A stretch of 8,187 nt of DNA from UBA6821 sp044236545 (GTDB taxonomy: Bacteria > Verrucomicrobiota > Verrucomicrobiia > Chthoniobacterales > UBA6821). Below, piece after piece: positions 5,950 to 8,187 of the stretch; position 1 is the stretch's first letter, and every line of letters starts with the position of its first letter. The stretch spans positions 1-8,187 of the forward strand of contig JBIIGI010000094.1 of the NCBI GenBank assembly GCA_044236545.1, read 5' to 3'. The notes beneath the pieces are model-generated. The model ran no database searches, was not told the origin of the DNA, and saw only the letters and a list, made by a program, of their open reading frames with translations. The translations under genes and the position numbers were made by a program.

Positions 5950-6651
5950 ATGACAGCGACTCCTTCACCGATCCCAAACACAACTGCCCTGCTCTCTTCA
6001 CGCGGAGCCGCCACCGCCCTCCTTGCCTGTCTTTCCATCCTGCTCCAAGTCGGCAGTGTATTCACCGCTTCCGCGGCGTCAGAGAACCAGATTTTTCTCA
6101 AGGGACCTCAGTACTACGGGGTTGGCCCCATGAATAAGGACGTGGAGTTCTTGCAAGGCGGAACCCTCGTGAATCCCGATCCGGAGAGTCCGAAAATGCT
6201 TCTCGTTGGATACGGGGGAGGCCCGCTTGTCATCTATCGGGCGATCCTCTGTTTCGATTTGCAGGATTTTGCGAAAGAGCTCAAAGCCGCGCAGAAGATT
6301 GATCTGATTTTCCATGTGGTCTGGGTCAATAATTCCGCCGCCAACGCGACACGCCAGCTGGAAATCAGCCGTGTGAAGACAGAGGCGGGAACGCTCTCCA
6401 ACGACGAAGTGATGTCGGAGACTGTCGAGAAGTTAGGGACGCAAGATATACCTCCGGCGGGCTACGAGAACGTCACCTACTCGGTCGACCTGACAAAGAC
6501 GATCCACAAGCTCCTGGAGAAGGGTGAGAAACGCATCGTGCTGCGCCTGCGGGACGTCCTGATCGAGGAGTCCGGAGGTGTGCAGGACCAATCCGACGCG
6601 ATCGTCCTCGGCACGGTCGAGGATAAGAAACCCTTCCTTCAGTTCGACTAA
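5950..6651 (+). CDS. Small secreted beta-rich protein, paralogue of the 460-1119 product
   Basis: From the ATG at 5950 this is 233 residues with an N-terminal signal: R19, a hydrophobic stretch 20-38 and probable cleavage around ASA-A or SAA-S (42-44). The mature protein repeats the landmarks of the product of 460-1119 in the same order: FDL (102-104), LIFH (119-122), VDLTK (179-183), LRLRDV (199-204), E-S (207-208) and a closing KPFLQ. It lacks catalytic motifs and is best described as DNRLRE/CBM96-like with low certainty. The open frame extends up to 5773, but that part runs through the duplicated module and is probably not translated. The ATG at 5887 is the main alternative start and would add 21 residues before the signal. 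It leads unit 2, 22 bases before the TIM-barrel gene, and is probably co-transcribed with it. Confidence 0.78.
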   Translation: MTATPSPIPNTTALLSSRGAATALLACLSILLQVGSVFTASAASENQIFLKGPQYYGVGPMNKDVEFLQGGTLVNPDPESPKMLLVGYGGGPLVIYRAILCFDLQDFAKELKAAQKIDLIFHVVWVNNSAANATRQLEISRVKTEAGTLSNDEVMSETVEKLGTQDIPPAGYENVTYSVDLTKTIHKLLEKGEKRIVLRLRDVLIEESGGVQDQSDAIVLGTVEDKKPFLQFD

Positions 6652-6673
6652 TCATCAGCCTGCTTAACTACCG

Positions 6674-7954
6674 ATGAAAACGCTGAACTCTCTGGCCACT
6701 CTCCCACTCCTTCTTGTTTCACTCATGCTCGCAGACCCGACCACGACTCGCGCAGCTGAACCCAAGGAATTCTCCATCGTCGCTTGGAATATGATCGATC
6801 CGGAAAATCCGGCGCTCGGCTATTTTAAGGATCCCAACCAGTTCGAGATCATGAAGGACTGCGGCTTCAACGTCGCAGGCATGCTGACCCCTTCCTTGCT
6901 CTGCTCCGCCGAGAAGGCGGGCATGAAGGGGTGGCTCATGGATCCGGAACTCCACTCGGCTCTGGAAAGGCTCGCTCTCGAGAAAGTGCCGCTGACGGAT
7001 CAAAAGATCGAGGAGATCGTCGAGAAAATGGTCATGGACTACGACAACAACCCGGCCGTGTATGGGTATTACGTCAAGGATGAGCCGGGCGCGTCGCTCT
7101 TTCCGTTGATTGCCAAGATCGGTGCGGCGATCGAGAAACGGTCCAAGAAGCCCTGGTATGTCAATCTGCTGCCGACCTATGCCAGTGCGGTCAGTCAATT
7201 GGGGGCCGAATCCTACGACGCCTATGTCCGGGAATTCATCAAGATCTGCAAACCAAAGTATCTCGCCTACGACCACTACGCATTGATGGAGGGCGGGAAA
7301 ATGCGGGCGGGCTACTGGGAAAACATGAACCGATTGTACTCCATCGCAAAGGAAAACCATCTCCCGGTGATCCCGGTCATCCAGTCCGTGGCCAGCTCCA
7401 TTTACCGTGAACCCACCGAGACGGACTTGTTGTTTCAGGTCTTTTCCCACCTGGCCTATGGCGCCAAAGGGATCCAGTATTTCACCTACTTCACTCCGAG
7501 GCTGGGAAACTATCGGAACGCTCCCATCGACCAGTTCGGAAGCAAAAACCCGATTTGGTATGATGTCCAAAAGATCAACCGCCGCCTCGAGATCCTGTCC
7601 CCGAAGCTCATGGATCTCGAGTGGGTGCGAAGCTATCATTTCGGCAATGCCCTTCCGATGGAATATGGCGTGGTGGGGGCTGATGGGACGGCCCTCGTCA
7701 AGGATGTGAAGAATCACGACGGGACCACGCCGAACGTGCTCATCGGGGAGCTCAAGGACTCCTCAGGCGCTGATTATGTGATGGTGGTGAACAAGGACCT
7801 CGCCAACTCCATCAACGCATCATTAACCTTCCAAACCACGCCAAAATCGATGCATGAGTTCGGACGGTGGAGCGGAAAGCTCGAGCCCTGGACTGGCGAA
7901 AATGCCTGGCTCGCTCCGGGCGAAGGCGTTCTCATGAAAGTAGTAATAAAATGA
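6674..7954 (+). CDS. Secreted TIM-barrel glycoside hydrolase-like protein (clan GH-A type)
   Basis: This is a 426-residue protein with a signal peptide (K2, hydrophobic 8-20, cleavage near TRAA-EP, about 28). The body looks like a (beta/alpha)8 barrel: FSIVAWNM (33-40) as strand 1, GFNVAGM (64-70), GWLMD (86-90), VYGYYVKDEPGA (129-140), YLAYDHYAL (196-204), PVIPVIQSV (231-239) and GIQYFTYF (266-273), followed by a small beta domain (about 320-426). The YVKDEP segment resembles the strand-4 acid/base region of GH42- and GH2-like enzymes, making E137 the candidate proton donor. I do not see a glutamate at the end of the strand where the nucleophile would be expected; Q237 lies there. The family is not recognised more precisely, and the reaction is unknown. 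It is 22 bases behind the preceding gene and overlaps the next start by 4 bases (ATGA). Confidence 0.8.
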   Translation: MKTLNSLATLPLLLVSLMLADPTTTRAAEPKEFSIVAWNMIDPENPALGYFKDPNQFEIMKDCGFNVAGMLTPSLLCSAEKAGMKGWLMDPELHSALERLALEKVPLTDQKIEEIVEKMVMDYDNNPAVYGYYVKDEPGASLFPLIAKIGAAIEKRSKKPWYVNLLPTYASAVSQLGAESYDAYVREFIKICKPKYLAYDHYALMEGGKMRAGYWENMNRLYSIAKENHLPVIPVIQSVASSIYREPTETDLLFQVFSHLAYGAKGIQYFTYFTPRLGNYRNAPIDQFGSKNPIWYDVQKINRRLEILSPKLMDLEWVRSYHFGNALPMEYGVVGADGTALVKDVKNHDGTTPNVLIGELKDSSGADYVMVVNKDLANSINASLTFQTTPKSMHEFGRWSGKLEPWTGENAWLAPGEGVLMKVVIK

Positions 7955-8187
7955 TTCCAAACCTTTCCTTCATCTGGCGTGCCGGCTCGGATAAGCCGCA
8001 GCCCAATACCTGGACCTATTTTCGGAAAAGATTTGAGTGGGATGCTACCAAGCCCACCTCGATCCTTTTTGCCGCTGATCCGACCGCGCGCCTGTGGATC
8101 AATGGAAACGTCGTGCTGCCTCGGGTGATGCGCTTTGCCTCCCCGCAGATCACGGTCGAGGAAGTCGATCTCGCGGAGTATCTCCAG
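7951..8187 (+). CDS. Alpha-L-rhamnosidase-like protein, N-terminal part (cut by window end)
   Basis: Only the first 79 codons are present; the frame is open to the last base. The start overlaps the preceding stop as ATGA, which argues for translational coupling. The segment FIWRAGS (7-13), NTWTYFRKRFEW (19-30), SILFAADPTARLWINGNVV (37-55) and VDLAEYL (72-78) is the pattern of the N-terminal jelly-roll domain of GH78-type rhamnosidases: an aromatic W, a paired R-K-x-F strand, and an A-D-x-x-x-x-x-W-I-N-G turn. GH2-type enzymes share a similar domain, so the family call rests on a short piece and the catalytic domain is outside the window. No signal peptide is seen, suggesting a cytoplasmic enzyme acting on imported oligosaccharides. 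Confidence 0.68.
   Translation, partial: MIPNLSFIWRAGSDKPQPNTWTYFRKRFEWDATKPTSILFAADPTARLWINGNVVLPRVMRFASPQITVEEVDLAEYLQ

Noticed and set aside
6022..6033. LLAC lipobox-like sequence in the unit 2 leader protein (residues 24-27)
   Set aside because: The cysteine is followed by a further hydrophobic run (LSILLQVG), so it lies inside the signal core and not at its end; a signal peptidase I site near 42-44 fits better.
3582..6667. Shared GCTTAAC just before the starts at 3591 and 6674
   Set aside because: Seven bases at slightly different distances from the ATG, absent before the other genes, is within chance.

Overview
The window reads as a carbohydrate-degradation locus from a Verrucomicrobiota-like bacterium (Opitutae or a near relative is my best guess). 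The reasons are a PEP-CTERM protein with a typical VPEPS plus transmembrane plus RRR tail, a DUF4838-type protein with a CBM9-like tail, several secreted glycan-active proteins in a row, and start codons that mostly lack a clear Shine-Dalgarno sequence. The taxonomy is inferred from gene content; no rRNA or other marker gene is present.

Layout. Positions 1-459 hold no gene. They contain a short inverted repeat (98-131) and the first copy of a long upstream module (131-346). Unit 1 runs on the + strand: a small secreted beta-rich protein (460-1119), a large secreted DUF4838/CBM9-like protein (1155-3578) and a beta-propeller glycosidase-like protein without a signal peptide (3591-4616). A PEP-CTERM surface protein gene follows on the - strand (4812-5510), with its own strong terminator at 4754-4783. 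Divergent from it lies the second copy of the upstream module (5582-5855). Unit 2 follows on the + strand: a paralogue of the first small secreted protein (5950-6651), a secreted TIM-barrel glycosidase-like protein (6674-7954), and the first 79 codons of an alpha-L-rhamnosidase-like protein (7951 to the window end), joined by a 4-base ATGA overlap.

The main point of interest is that the two units repeat one plan. Each begins with the same upstream module, then a member of the same small secreted family, then hydrolase-like genes. The module carries a perfect 14-base sequence, TGCACTTGTTGCAT, at its left, and the exact reverse complement at its right. All four arms are identical although the DNA between them differs in sequence and by 59 bases in length. 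The simplest reading is a pair of operator sites through which one regulator controls both units. A dispersed mobile or repetitive element is the main alternative.

Likely biology, by inference: secreted proteins (DUF4838/CBM9-like, TIM barrel, the two small beta proteins) bind or attack a complex plant or algal glycan outside the cytoplasm. The two proteins without signal peptides (propeller and rhamnosidase-like) would finish oligosaccharides inside. The substrate cannot be named from the sequence; a rhamnose-containing polysaccharide is suggested only by the partial last gene.
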